From positions 2,459,932-2,523,931 of the forward strand of contig NW_021167084.1 in NCBI RefSeq assembly GCF_003711515.1: 64,000 bases of DNA, written 5' to 3'. Origin of the DNA: Sodiomyces alkalinus F11 (taxonomy: Eukaryota > Ascomycota > Sordariomycetes > Glomerellales > Plectosphaerellaceae). The position numbers were made by a program, and so were the translations under genes. Below are positions 46,743 to 57,882 of the stretch, in pieces. Position 1 is the stretch's first letter, and each line of letters opens with the position of its first letter. The notes under the pieces were generated by a model. The model searched no databases and was not told the DNA's origin. It was given only the letters and a program-made list of their open reading frames with translations.

Positions 46743-47731
46743 TGTTCCATGATTAGTTCTTTCGAATTGGGACTTGTGTAGTGTTACCGAGTCAGGGGCT
46801 GGACACACATCGCTATCAGAAGGCAGGTTGTTGTGGAGACGGACCGTAGTGTTTTTGTGTGCACCCCCGTCTTCATCTGTTTTCGTATACTGTCAGAACA
46901 TAAATAAGGTACGCGGAATTATGTGTGTATTTATCCAAGTGAAGCTCGTGGTACTCCACGGGGATGTCTAACTACTACCTACCCAGGTTTGGCTGGTTAT
47001 AGGTCAGAGCCCGATGGACTGGTCAGATGTCGCAAGTCTTAGAACATCATGTTGACAGCGATGTCTCTGTCCTGGCTCTGGTTAGTGGGACAATACCACG
47101 ACTTAGTAGTGGAAAGATGAAACCTCGTCCAGGAATGTATATGCCTTGGTAGAGATGAATATATTCGTCGAAAGCACCTCTCAGATGGGGTTTCTTTACG
47201 GGACAGCAGAAGCTGAGAAGCTCCTAACATTCATCGTCCTCTCTCTCTCGGACACCAAATGGCCCTGCCCTACCTGGTACCTTAGGGAGGTCGCACAGCA
47301 CCTGGTGGTTCTGTACGGACCTGTACCAGGCAAATCAAACCCCCCTTCGGGTACGTACCGGAAGTACCGTACAGTACGTACCGTACGTACCTTGCCTGGG
47401 GTAACTGTCTCGGGCTCATGGTGACGACAACCCTTTTCGCCTCCTTCTTCCTCTCTCCTCTTATCTTCTCCCCTTCCCTCCCCCCTTCCCCCCTTCTTCC
47501 CGTCTCCAGCCTCGCCATTTCTCTGCCCTCTTGCTCCTCAACACCACTCATTCATCTTGCTCTACGAGAATGGTTTAAATCAAAACAATGGGTATCCGCA
47601 TAGTTCCTCTCGTCTCTTACAGAAGCACCATGACGATATCAATCTCGTCCTCATGAGCCTCTACATATCCTCCTCATGGTAACCTGTCGACTGCCCCCGT
47701 CTAGGAAATCCCTTCCATGACATGTCCCAGC
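46743..47731. other. intergenic region between tRNA-Val and the HET gene
   Basis: About 990 bases. At 47275-47395 many copies of GTAC (TACCGTACAGTACGTACCGTACG) lie close together and can form local hairpins. A C/T-rich tract follows at 47430-47520. No coding signal. Confidence 0.5.
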
Positions 47732-50425
47732 TTATCCGAGTAGTATATCCACCCGCTCTTGCCCGAAAGCCTCCCAAGCTCGCAGGAAGATATGTCCGAC
47801 TCCTCGGCGGTAACATACGCTACCCACCCGCTCGACCCAGAGTACGTTGACAAATTCGACCACGCCGTCAGGGCCCGCGTTGGCTCGCAACTCTTTCAAG
47901 TCGGCACCCGCCGCCCCAAAGACGTCGCTTCCTGTTGGACCATCAATCGACCGCTCGCTTCCTTCGGATATGGCCACAAACTCGAGTCGTCCCTCTTCGC
48001 TCTCGTAGTTAGCCCCCTGAAGGCCCAGCCAGGCGTCATGGCTTCGCAACGACCCAATCCACCGCCCTGACCGGGGAGCCCAGATGCTCCCGATAGCCAG
48101 TGGGATTCCTCCGAACCCAGGCCCTCCGCCACGATCGCCTCCTGTCGGTCGTTCCGGGAACGGGGCGGCAAAATCGACCTCTAGGAAGGCTCTTGTAGTG
48201 TTGAACGAAAGCAGTGTCCCGGGATACGCCATCTCTCCGCCGATGGGCATCTCTAACGGGGGTGTGTCCGACACTAGCGGGACGGGATACCGGAAAGTCG
48301 CGCTTGGGTCGACGATATGCCGGAATGCTCCGCCGCCGCCTACCTTGCTCCACCCCGGGGGCAAACCTCCGCCGTTACTCCTGCGAGCGTGACGCACGGC
48401 ACGGTAACGCATGCCATCGTTTCGTAGCGGCGTCGTCGTCGCCCGGTCAGTCAAGTGGAACTGGCATGTCGTTCGCAATCGGAACCCGTTGACGTTACGG
48501 AACCGCCGCCGCGCGGAGGAGTCCTGGTCTCGCCCTCCCTTATCGTCCTCCCCGGCCCGGCGCCCGCCGTCGCCGCCTTTCCCATTAGATGGCCTTGCCC
48601 CGTCCTCGAGCATGTAGTCGGCCGCGGCGCGCCAGAATGTCAAGTCGACGGAAACGCCGTCGTAGTACCATCCCATCCAACTCCAGCTGGGGACGGGGTT
48701 CATGCCGCCCGAGTCGAGGGTGGGAGCGATTTGGCGGCGCCGGATCGTGGCCGCCGGGCGCCACAGCAGGGCGGCGTCGAGAAACAACACGGGCATCCCG
48801 AAAACGAAACCGCCGGCGAAAGTCTTGTCCAGGACAGTGGTGAAGCCGCGGAAGGCGGCGGTCGTATCCTCGACGCGGCATAACCGGCGAGCCGAGAAGT
48901 CCATGCAGATACGTGCGTACTCGTCCAAGTCGGGCCATGGCGCGTGCCGGAAGCCCAAGGCAGCCGGACGGGGGCGGGCGGCGGCGCACTTCTGATGCGT
49001 GTTGTTATTGCGCCCCTTCCGAGGGACAGGCGCGCTAGAGGAACCGCGGAGGCTCAGCACGCGCTGCAAGCCGGGCACTTTGGAAGCAGCGGCGGCTCCG
49101 GGGGACGTGGGGCCGGCGCCGGCACTGGCACCGGCACCGGCACCGTCGGCCACGTCGACGTCGCCGGCGAGGTTCCAAGTCTGGCAGTGGCATTCCCACG
49201 TCATGGTCTTGTCGAAGACGAAGAGAGCCCTCCGGGCGTAGAAGCCTTCCTGCATGGTCCAGCACCGCTCGCGCCAGCGGCTACTGGTGATCATGTCGTG
49301 GTGGCCCTGCCGACCGGGGGGTCCCAGCGCATCCTTGGGAACGGGCGGAGGGGCTCTCCCGCCGGGGCTGACGAGGGCGCTGAGCCCGGTGTTGGCGTTC
49401 TCCCCGGCGGCGGCCACGACGGTGAGGTAAGCGTTGGCAAACACGTAGGCCATGTTTCGGATGTACTCGTCGCGCTCGGCGTCGTCGTCTTGGACGATGC
49501 AGAAGCGGTCGACCCAGAGGAGCCGGATGCCCAGCTTGCGGGCGAGCCAGATGGCGTCGTCGATGGCCTGGGGCATCTCGGCATGGTCGAGGCTCGCCGT
49601 GAGCATCTCGACGTTGTCCCGCTTGGTCTCCCGGGTGGCGTTGCCCGACGACAGAGGAGGGGGCTCGTAGACGTAGGTCAGGGCCATGTAGCGATCGCCG
49701 GCACGGGCGCGAACGAGGCGGCGATCGACGGCATCTATGAGCCAGGTGGGGAACCAGGTCGGGGATTCACCGGCGGCGTCGGGAGATGGAAGATCGGGTC
49801 CGAGGTCCGAGTCTCCATTCGGGCCGCCGGCAGCAGATGATGCGGCTGCCCCAGGGTAGGCTGCGGTGCCGGACGGAGGACGGGGAGTTCCGGTGCAGTG
49901 GTCGCCGTGCTCGGCATTGCACATGTCGATCCAATGGCGGACTTTAGCGAGCGGGGTGGCCTTGTTGTCGAGCGAGGGGACGCCCACCGCGGATGAAGGA
50001 CGGCGGGAGGGCGCGCGGGAGTTGCGACGCTGCGAAGACGAGTTGGGGGGGTACGGCGGCGGGGTACCGCGCATGGCGTCTTTGCGGGCGTTCCAGGAGT
50101 GTCGGATGCGGTCGGTGAAGCTCTGCCGTCTGGAGGAGAAGTCGGGAGGGCTATCCCGGCCCCTGTCTCTCTCTCTGCGTCCGCCTCGGTCTCGGGGGTC
50201 TCTCCAGCTGTCTCGGTCTCGGTCCTTGTCGAGCCTCGGGCTAGGTCTGGCGCGAGGGTCGGCGTCGGCGTCGGGGTCGGCGTCGCCTCTATCCACCCTG
50301 GGACCATGTAGTTCACTCCTGTTCCTGCGGCGGGCGGGCGGGGGGCTGAGGCTGAGACTTGGGCTGTCGCTGAGCGAGGCATCGTCCCTTTCATCTCGCC
50401 TGTAGCGGCTTTCCCTCTGCGCCAT
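47732..50425 (-). CDS. HET-domain (heterokaryon incompatibility-type) protein
   Basis: One exon, 897 residues, from ATG at 50425 (MAQRESRYRRDERDD); the frame extends 15 codons further only through a TTG. Residues 1-150 are disordered, rich in Arg, Asp, Pro and Ser. HWIDMCNAEHGDHC lies at about 165-178. The HET domain (PF06985) has motif 1 YMALTYVYE (246-254), motif 2 LLWVDRFCIVQDD (303-315) and motif 3 RWRERCWTMQEGFYARRALF (383-402). Motif 1 normally ends in W-G; here that position is Y-E, so this copy is atypical. The C-terminal 480 residues are not recognised. HET domains trigger cell death in non-self recognition, a role that cannot be assigned here from sequence alone. High GC3, no introns, unlike most neighbours. 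Confidence 0.88.
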   Translation of the reverse strand: MAQRESRYRRDERDDASLSDSPSLSLSPPPARRRNRSELHGPRVDRGDADPDADADPRARPSPRLDKDRDRDSWRDPRDRGGRRERDRGRDSPPDFSSRRQSFTDRIRHSWNARKDAMRGTPPPYPPNSSSQRRNSRAPSRRPSSAVGVPSLDNKATPLAKVRHWIDMCNAEHGDHCTGTPRPPSGTAAYPGAAASSAAGGPNGDSDLGPDLPSPDAAGESPTWFPTWLIDAVDRRLVRARAGDRYMALTYVYEPPPLSSGNATRETKRDNVEMLTASLDHAEMPQAIDDAIWLARKLGIRLLWVDRFCIVQDDDAERDEYIRNMAYVFANAYLTVVAAAGENANTGLSALVSPGGRAPPPVPKDALGPPGRQGHHDMITSSRWRERCWTMQEGFYARRALFVFDKTMTWECHCQTWNLAGDVDVADGAGAGASAGAGPTSPGAAAASKVPGLQRVLSLRGSSSAPVPRKGRNNNTHQKCAAARPRPAALGFRHAPWPDLDEYARICMDFSARRLCRVEDTTAAFRGFTTVLDKTFAGGFVFGMPVLFLDAALLWRPAATIRRRQIAPTLDSGGMNPVPSWSWMGWYYDGVSVDLTFWRAAADYMLEDGARPSNGKGGDGGRRAGEDDKGGRDQDSSARRRFRNVNGFRLRTTCQFHLTDRATTTPLRNDGMRYRAVRHARRSNGGGLPPGWSKVGGGGAFRHIVDPSATFRYPVPLVSDTPPLEMPIGGEMAYPGTLLSFNTTRAFLEVDFAAPFPERPTGGDRGGGPGFGGIPLAIGSIWAPRSGRWIGSLRSHDAWLGLQGANYESEEGRLEFVAISEGSERSIDGPTGSDVFGAAGADLKELRANAGPDGVVEFVNVLWVERVGSVCYRRGVGHIFLRAWEAFGQERVDILLG

Positions 50426-51827
50426 CGCGGGTGATCTTCGTAGTAACGTCCGGGTGAAATCGATGGTCAAGTCGCCAGCGGAATAAGAGGTGCCGGGAAT
50501 TGACAGTCGGGTTGGACAGAAGACGCGGTGCGTGAGAAGAGAAGCGAGAAGGAAACTGGATGTAACGGCGTGGCGTGGCGTGTGGTGTGGCGTGTGGCGT
50601 CGTAGGTGAAGCAGCGGAGCGAAATCGTTGGGCGACCCAGTTCATGCTCTCATTTCAAGGCGAGACGCGACGCGAGTCCTTGTGCCATGCCGGATTTTTT
50701 GACGATGCGAGGAGATTCGTTGTATGCAGAGTGAGGTGTGAGAGATGTCACTTTTGCAGTTGGAAGAAGGTGGCGTCCTTTTCCTTTGTAGAGTTTAGGT
50801 AGGTTGGTGAGAGGTGAGAGGCGAGAGGTGAGTGGTGAGTAGGTGAGTAGGTGAGTATAATAAAGCAGCTCAGCTGTTGCGAGGACTCCGACTCCGTAAG
50901 CGTCTAATTACGACCTGATGAGGTCGAGGTGCTGATTGTGACCAATGGACTCGACCGGCTCCTCTGGACGAATCCTGTGCCCTGGCCCTGGTCCTGGTCC
51001 TTATTCGTCAAGGCCTCCGAGTCTGGTACAAGTACGTTGACAACGGATGATGTGCTCAGGAATATTGTACCGAGTAATTAACGCTCCCTTTTTGATTCCA
51101 TTGTGTTTGGAAGAATTCCGGTTCATGCAGAGAGTCGAGTCTCCCAAGCAGATGCAGATGGGTCATCGGGGGGTCATATGGGGCTTCATATGGGGGTTCA
51201 TATGGGGGGTCATCTGGTCTGACCCAATTAACCACCACCCCAGCCACCTTTTTATTTTCTTCAATTTCATTTTTGTTTTCCCCGCCGGCCCCCCCTTTTA
51301 TTCCTTGCCCCCAAAGATCGAACATGTACATGACGCTACCTCACACCTCGTACGGTGCCAGCTCACCCACCCTCCGAACATGTAGAAGGGACTTGACTTC
51401 CCCGGTACCTCATGTTGATACGTCGATATATATTTCCGAAAACACACATCTGTTCCAAACATACACAAGTACAGTACACTTAATCCGCCCCCTTTCTGCC
51501 TCCATCTTGCCCCCCAAAGGACCCAGCGCAATTCTCCAATGGCTTCTGTGCTCGCCCACCACTCCCCTCGCCAAGCAGCTCAACACCACCATAGCCCATC
51601 ATAAGACAACGAGAAGGGCGGAACGAGAAGAAGAAAAAGTAAGAGAAAAAGACAAACGTCAAGCGGGTAGTAGAAATAAAAGACGTTTAAGCCCGACGTC
51701 GGAAAATAAAATAAAACAATAAAAGAATAAACAAGCGGCTTCCCCGAAAACGCCTTTCCCACCAGGACCATCTCCCATTGCGTGAATGCAGCGCCGACAG
51801 CACCTCCTTTTTCCTTTTGCCCCTTTC
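50426..51827. other. intergenic region, HET promoter and SNF2/STH1 3' side
   Basis: About 1.4 kb. A GTGAG/GTAGG-rich stretch (50815-50870) and a run of CATATGGGG words (51175-51210, near-perfect GGGTCATATGGGGCTTCATATGGGG-type 12-13 bp units, three to four copies) are visible. No gene or RNA supported. Confidence 0.5.
51173..51213. repeat. short CATATGGGG tandem repeat
   Basis: Three to four copies of a 12-nt TCATATGGGG-containing unit (GGTCATATGGGG, CTTCATATGGGG, GTTCATATGGGG, GGTCATCTGG). Non-coding, upstream of the HET gene and downstream of SNF2/STH1. Confidence 0.75.
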
Positions 51828-54800
51828 TCATTCGTCATCGCTCTCTGCTCCATTACTCTCTCCGTTGGCCGCCCCCGCCCCCGCCGCCGCCTCCCTGGAT
51901 GCCGCCGCCGCCGCGCTGCTCGACGAGATCAACTTAATACGCGTCGGTCCGCTCGCCGTGGTCTGTGGCGTGGCTGACCCCGTGCTAGGGCCGACCGATC
52001 CATCTTTCGCACCCGCGTCTGGTTCCAGTTCCCGCAGCTCTGGGTGTTTCTCCAATTCCTTCTCGAGTGCGGCGTGGAAGAAGTTCTACCCAATACCTGT
52101 TAGTCTGGTCTGTTCAAATGCAAGGGAAAAGGAAAAGAGGAAAGGACTCGAAAAAAACTCACCTGCAGCGTCTTTGAATCCTGATAAAGCAGCGACATCT
52201 CTTCATTGTACGTCTGGCAGTTGGTAAACATGAGGTCCACGTCCCGCCGTAGGTCGCCAAGACAGCTATATTTCTCCTTCTTGATCTTGCCGTCAATCTG
52301 CTTCATCGAGATGGGCGACTGGATAATCATGTAGTAGTCCGGGAACTCGCGCTTCGGCGGCAGCACCATAAACGGCCCGATGATGATGCGCTTGCCCGAG
52401 TCCGACTCGTCGTCGTCCTCCTCCGGCGCCGCCGGGTCCGGGTCGTCCACCTCGAGCGTCATCAGACCCTCGTACAGAGTCCGGAGGCTCGCCTGGAGCG
52501 TGGCCCTGCGTTGCGCCAGCGGCTTGTGGATGCCCCCTGCCGCCGCCGCCGCAGCAGCAGCAACCACCCCCTTGGGCCGCCCCAGGGGCCCGCGTCGCTT
52601 CTTGGCCGGCGGCTCGTCGTCGACCTCCTCCGCCTTGCGCTTCTCTTGGTTCTTGCTGCCCGGTTTCCGTCCACGCTTCTTTGGCGTTTCCACTTCCACT
52701 TCCTCCGTGCTGGCGCGGCTCGCCGACGGCGAGTTGTCCTTCGACGCCCCCGACGCCCCCGACGCCCCCAGTCTCTTGAGCCTGTTGGCCTCGCGCCTGT
52801 CCTTGCGCGCCTGCTTCCGCGCCGCCGCCGCCTCGGGCGAGTCCTCGTCGTCGTCCACCGCCATGAGCCACTGCTCTTCCGTGAGGCCGTCGTCGTACCG
52901 GACTTTGGTCCTCTCGCGCGCCCCGCGTCCGAGAACGAGCTCTTCTTGCTCATCCACCGGGTTGCCGTCCGTGAGATAGATATCCGGAAGCTCGTCTTCC
53001 GCCATGAGCCGCGGCTTGCCCTTCCTGCCCCCCTGGTCGCCGTAGACCGGGTCCTTCCTCCGTTCCTCGTCCATTTTCTGGAACAGAACCAGCTCGTCGT
53101 CGCTCCGCGCCAGCACCATGTTCAGCTCCTCGTCGTCCATCTCGTCCTGCTCGCCCGTCTCCGCGAGGTCGGCCGACTCGAGCAGCGTCCGAAGCATGGC
53201 ATCACGATCCGTCTCCGTCGATTTGTTGTCGAACCGCCCGGCTTGAATGATCTTGCCGTCCATGTCAAGCTTGAACCGGGCCCGCTCCAGGATTTTCTCC
53301 TCCACCGAGTTGGAGCTGATCAGTCGGAGGATCCGCACCTCGTTCTTCTGCCCGATACGGTGCGCGCGGTCCTGCGCCTGCAAGTCTTGATGGGGGTTCC
53401 AGTCCGAGTCGTAAATGATCACCGTGTCCGCCGTCTGCAGGTTGAGACCGAGACCACCGGCGCGCGTCGACAGCAGGAACATGAAGTACTTGGAGTTCGG
53501 CGCGTTGAACTCCCGCAGCAGGTCCGACCGCTCATCCGACTTGGTCGTGCCGTCGAGCCGCAGGTATTCGAAGTGTCGGTATCGCAGGTAGTCCTCCATA
53601 ATGTCCATGATGGCCGTCATCTGGAAGAACATGAGCACGCGATGGCCCGACGCCTTGTACTTGGGCAGGATCCGATCCAGAAGCTCGAACTTGCCGGCCG
53701 TGCGCCAGAGTTTGTCGTCGCTGATGCTCAGGGGATTCATCACGTTTTCCACCTCGTCGAACACGAACGGGTGGTTGCAGAGCTTGCGCAGCTGCATGAT
53801 CATGTTGCTCAGCCCGCGGGCCCCGGTCTTCCCGCCTTGGCCGTCCGACACCACAATCTTATTATGCGTCACCATCTGCTTGTACAGTTTGGACTGCAGC
53901 GACGAGAACTTGCATTTGACCACCTTCTCCGTCTTGTCCGGGAGGTCTTTCTCGACATCTTTCTTCAAACGACGGAGCAGGAAGGGCCGGAGCACCTTAT
54001 GCAGGCGCCTAATCACGAGAATCTGCTCTTCTTCCGTGAGGTCGATCTTGTCCTGACCACCCGTGTTGGCGAAGGGGGTGTTGAACCACTCGTCGAAGGT
54101 CTTGGCCGACTTGAAGATGTTCGGGAGGACGAAGTTGAGCATGGCCCACAGTTCCGACAGGTTGTTCTGTAGCGGGGTGCCCGTGAGAATGAGACGGAAC
54201 CTGGTGCTGTAGTATTGCTGGATCGTCGACGTCAGCTTGGAGTTTTGGTTCTTCATCCGGTGACCTTCGTCGATAATCATGTGGAACCACTTGATCTTGC
54301 TGAGGACGGGCCTGTCCTTGATGATGTACTCGTACGTCGTCAGAAGCACCTGGAAGCGCCCTTGGCGAATCTTCTCCTGCTGCTGCTTCCGGGCGTTCGG
54401 CGGGCCTTTGTAGACCACCTTGGTCACCGACGGCGCCCACTTCTCGAACTCGAGATTCCAGTTGGTCAGCGTACTGAGCGGCACGATGACGAGATAGGGC
54501 CCGTCCTGGCGCTTGCGCTCGATGAGGTAGGTGATCAGACTGATGGTCTGGATAGTCTTGCCGAGACCCATCTCATCGGCCAGGATGCCGTTGAGGTTGT
54601 TGTTGTAAAGCGACAGCATCCACTGGAGACCCTTGACCTGGTATTCCTTGAGCGTACCACCCACAAGTATGTTAGCTTGTCCCGTGACTTCTTCCTTGAT
54701 GCGATGAGCGACGGCGTAGTAGTCGATCTTCTTGCCGGCCTCCTCGCCCTCGCCCTCCGGCTCGCTCTCCTCCTCGGGCGGCAACTCCGCGTCGCCGTAG

Positions 54801-56128
54801 TGCTCGGCCGCGCGTCTCTGCTGCGATTTGACCGAGGCAGCCAGCTGGTGCAAGAAGCCGTCGGTCTGCCTCAGGAGGTGGGTGATACGGGTATCCTTCG
54901 CCTGGTCGAGTAGCTTGAGATACGCCTCTTCGTCGTTGGCCTTGAGGGCCTGCAGACGCTGCTTGGCCGTCCGCTCGATCCGCTTCTGCTCTTCCTTCTC
55001 AATGTTGAAATGCTGGGCGTACATGAGACGGCTGAGCTTGAGCGACTTGTTACGTTGGCTCATGGCCGTCTGTGCCATCTCACCCCTGCGCTGCGTAACG
55101 GCGTGGAGGAAGTCGTTGTGTCGCTTCTTGTCGCGGATCTCGCGAGCATCACGTTGCTGCTTCTCCAGCTTTTCGGTAATTCTCGCCTCGCGGACCGTCA
55201 TCTTCTTCGCCCGACGGAAAGTGCTACGATTCGTCGTCGACGCAAGGTTGTCAAACTGGATCATCTGCTTCGCAAGCTTCTCGCGGAGGAGGCATTGCTT
55301 CTGGTACAGTCCAAGGGCCTTGAACTCGATAATGCTCCCAAGTCTTGCCGAGTCGTCGATTTCCATGGTAGGTTTCGTCACATCCCAGTGCGCTATGTTG
55401 GCCGGTAGTTTCCTCAGCTGGTCGTACCTTTCGCTCATTCTGTTCTTTATGATCAGTTCCCGCTCTCGCCGCAGCCGCTCAAGGTCGACTCCGACGGGGA
55501 GGACGCCCGGGATGAGCACGCGGTTCTCGCCCTTCATGTGTTGTACATAATGGATGGAGGGTTTGACCCCTCGCGGGTCGCCATATGGGGATTTGACGGA
55601 GCGAAAAACGGGATAGGGCTTTGAGGGCGTGGTATCATCAGCCTCGGAGGTGGACGGCGCCTGATCGATCGTCCTATCGGAACGACTACCGGGCTGGTCC
55701 GCAATCGTCGAAGAAGCAGCCATGGCCATGGCCGCAGCCTCAGCGGCGAGGGCCTTTCTCCGTTCCCGCTGAGAGAAGATGGCTTGCTGTATTTGGATAG
55801 GGACACCGGCATTCCGGCCCAGTAACTTGAAAGCCTGGATCTGCTGCCTCAGGAGCGACAACTGTTGTGGAGTGAACTGATTAGTGCCGGGGCCAGCGGT
55901 GGATGGTGAGCTTGCAGTGGCCGCATTGCTAGCGTTGTGGTTGGCGGGCATGACAGCAGAGGCGGGAGCAGTCGACGAGCCCGGTTGACTTGTCTGGACG
56001 GTGGGTTGCTGGGTGCCATTAACGACGCCGTTGGACCCTTTTAGTTGATGGGCTTGTGATGGCCCAAACTGTCCAGGTTGGCCCTGTCCCTGGGGGGCCT
56101 GTTGACCCTGCTGTTGCTGCAGCAGCAG

Positions 56129-56163
<35 letters not shown>

Positions 56164-56536
56164 GCTGCTGAGCCTGAAGCCATGCTTGTTGTTTCTGGCG
56201 CAGAGCGGACTGCTGTTGAATGTTCATGAGAAACTGGGAGACCTTTATGTAATCCGGATCGGTATTAGGGACGCCACGCTCCTTCATCTGCCTCAGTTTC
56301 TACATCGTGGGACGTTAGTAACATGCCAAAAGAGACGTGGACTGCAGTGACGACAAGAGAACTGCGACGGAAAATGCGCCACCACATTGAAAAAGAGGCA
56401 GAATTGGAAAAGAAAAGAAGAAGAAAAAAAAACTAACCATGAGCATTTCCTGCACCTGCTGTTGCGTGGGACCAGCAGTCATGCCCCCGCCGCCAGAGTG
56501 CTGCTGGACGACAGGAGGAGCCTGGACGGAAGCCAT
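51828..56536 (-). CDS. SNF2/STH1-class chromatin-remodelling ATPase with bromodomain
   Basis: Three exons: 56438-56536, 52163-56299 and 51828-52085, joining to 1497 residues. Order of domains: short N-terminus with a poly-Gln tract, QLQ motif (FTPQQLSLLRQQIQAFK, about 175-200), HSA helix that binds actin-related proteins (HFNIEKEEQKRIERTAKQ, about 460), Snf2 ATPase with DEMGLGKT near 609 and DEGH near 713, helicase C with QAQDRAHRIGQK near 1014, SnAC region (DDEELNMVLARSDDEL), an AT-hook (KKRGRKPG), and a C-terminal bromodomain (FPDYYMIIQSPISMKQID and CQTYNEEMSLLYQDS). This full order is diagnostic of the catalytic subunit of SWI/SNF or RSC. I cannot choose between SNF2 and STH1 by eye, so no symbol is given. 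It slides and ejects nucleosomes at promoters. Confidence 0.95.
56120..56170. repeat. CAA/CAG repeat encoding poly-Gln
   Basis: About 11 tandem TTG on the plus strand (CAA on the coding strand) flanked by CTG/CAG triplets. It encodes the poly-Gln run near residue 70 of the SNF2/STH1-class protein. Likely variable in length. Confidence 0.9.
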
Positions 56537-57882
56537 CTTGATATGTTGTATGTTATGCCAATGGACCAAGCAAAGTAAGGCCAAAAGAGATTATGCCAAC
56601 TATCTTCGGTGCATCTCAAGACGATAATTCTTTATCAACGTGTGGCGGTGGGAGGCCGAGCGCGAATCGACGTCAAGGCGTTCGCGGAAAGGGGATTCTG
56701 GGAATGCGCCGCGAATAGAAAAAAAGAAGAAAAAAAGGAGCGATCGAAAATAACGGCGGGAGTTGTCGGAGAATGGGGCGCGTCTTCCGTGATGTTATTT
56801 ACGAGACACCGGCAAAATCGGGGGACCGTGGATGTCGGAAGGGGGGAACGGTGTCGGGGGGCCGGAGCCACGTCGTGGGACGGACCGGGGAAGGTCACGT
56901 CGTTTTGTCGCGTGCAACGGTCTAAGCCGGGGGCGGGTGGATGGAGTTGAGCGGCGCGCAGATGTTGCGATGGTCCCTCCCTCTCCTCTGGGCGCGGGCG
57001 GGGACAATGCCAGGCAGTTGGAAGACAAAAAATAAAATAAAAATAAAAGAGCAGTAAAAAAAACCGGTGTTGGAGGGTTGGCTGTAAGGTCGCGTCGTGC
57101 GGGGGGGTGGGGATTGCGACCTGTGTGAGGAAATCGCGTAGAAAGTGTTTCTGGACACTTTTTTTTGATGGGCGTCGATGGCGTACGGAGATTTCTGGCG
57201 ATTTTCGATGCGCGTGGTCGCTGGATTGATGATGGGAGAGGTGAAGGCCACAACGGACAGGATTCAGTGTGATGGTTGGTGCGGTGCTACGAAACGCGAT
57301 CCACTGTAAATTTCAGCACGTATCGGCTGACTAAGAAGGGAGCGCCTTCCCGGCTTGTTGTGATACGAGAGAGATTCTGCCTGAGGCAGGAAGAAAACCG
57401 GGTCATGTGAGTCTTTCATTGGCGAGAATCGAAATTCTACCGCCTTCCCAACCTAAAATACGGAGTTGATTGGCTAGTGACTCACCACGACCCGCATCCG
57501 GGCTGCACCAACTTGTCAGAGGTACGTAAGCCACCTCCTATTGATGTTGGAAGGGAGGTATGGAGTACCTAAGTATCCGTAGGTACCCGCAGGTCCGTAG
57601 GTGCTTCGTATACTAGGTACTTTCTAAGGTACCTATAGTATCCGTATTCGTAGAGGTAATATCTTAATTACAACGTACTTCGTACCGTCGTACTCGGATC
57701 ATCTGCCGACTGTACGAGGTATCCCGCTGCTCGGTCCATTATATGGCCCCGAGTTTGCAACCATCACGTATCCGCAGAAAACCTCGCTGGATATACAGAA
57801 TATAGGTAGGTACATATTTTTCACCGTCGATGTTATCCAGAGCGAATCAACCACGTAGCCCAGCAACAGCAAGACTTGCTCA
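56537..57882. other. intergenic region, SNF2/STH1 promoter and WDR70 3' side
   Basis: About 1.35 kb. The stretch at 57520-57700 holds many GTAGGTAC, AAGGTACC and CGTACTTCGTACC words, like other intergenic parts of this window. No gene or RNA is seen. Confidence 0.5.
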
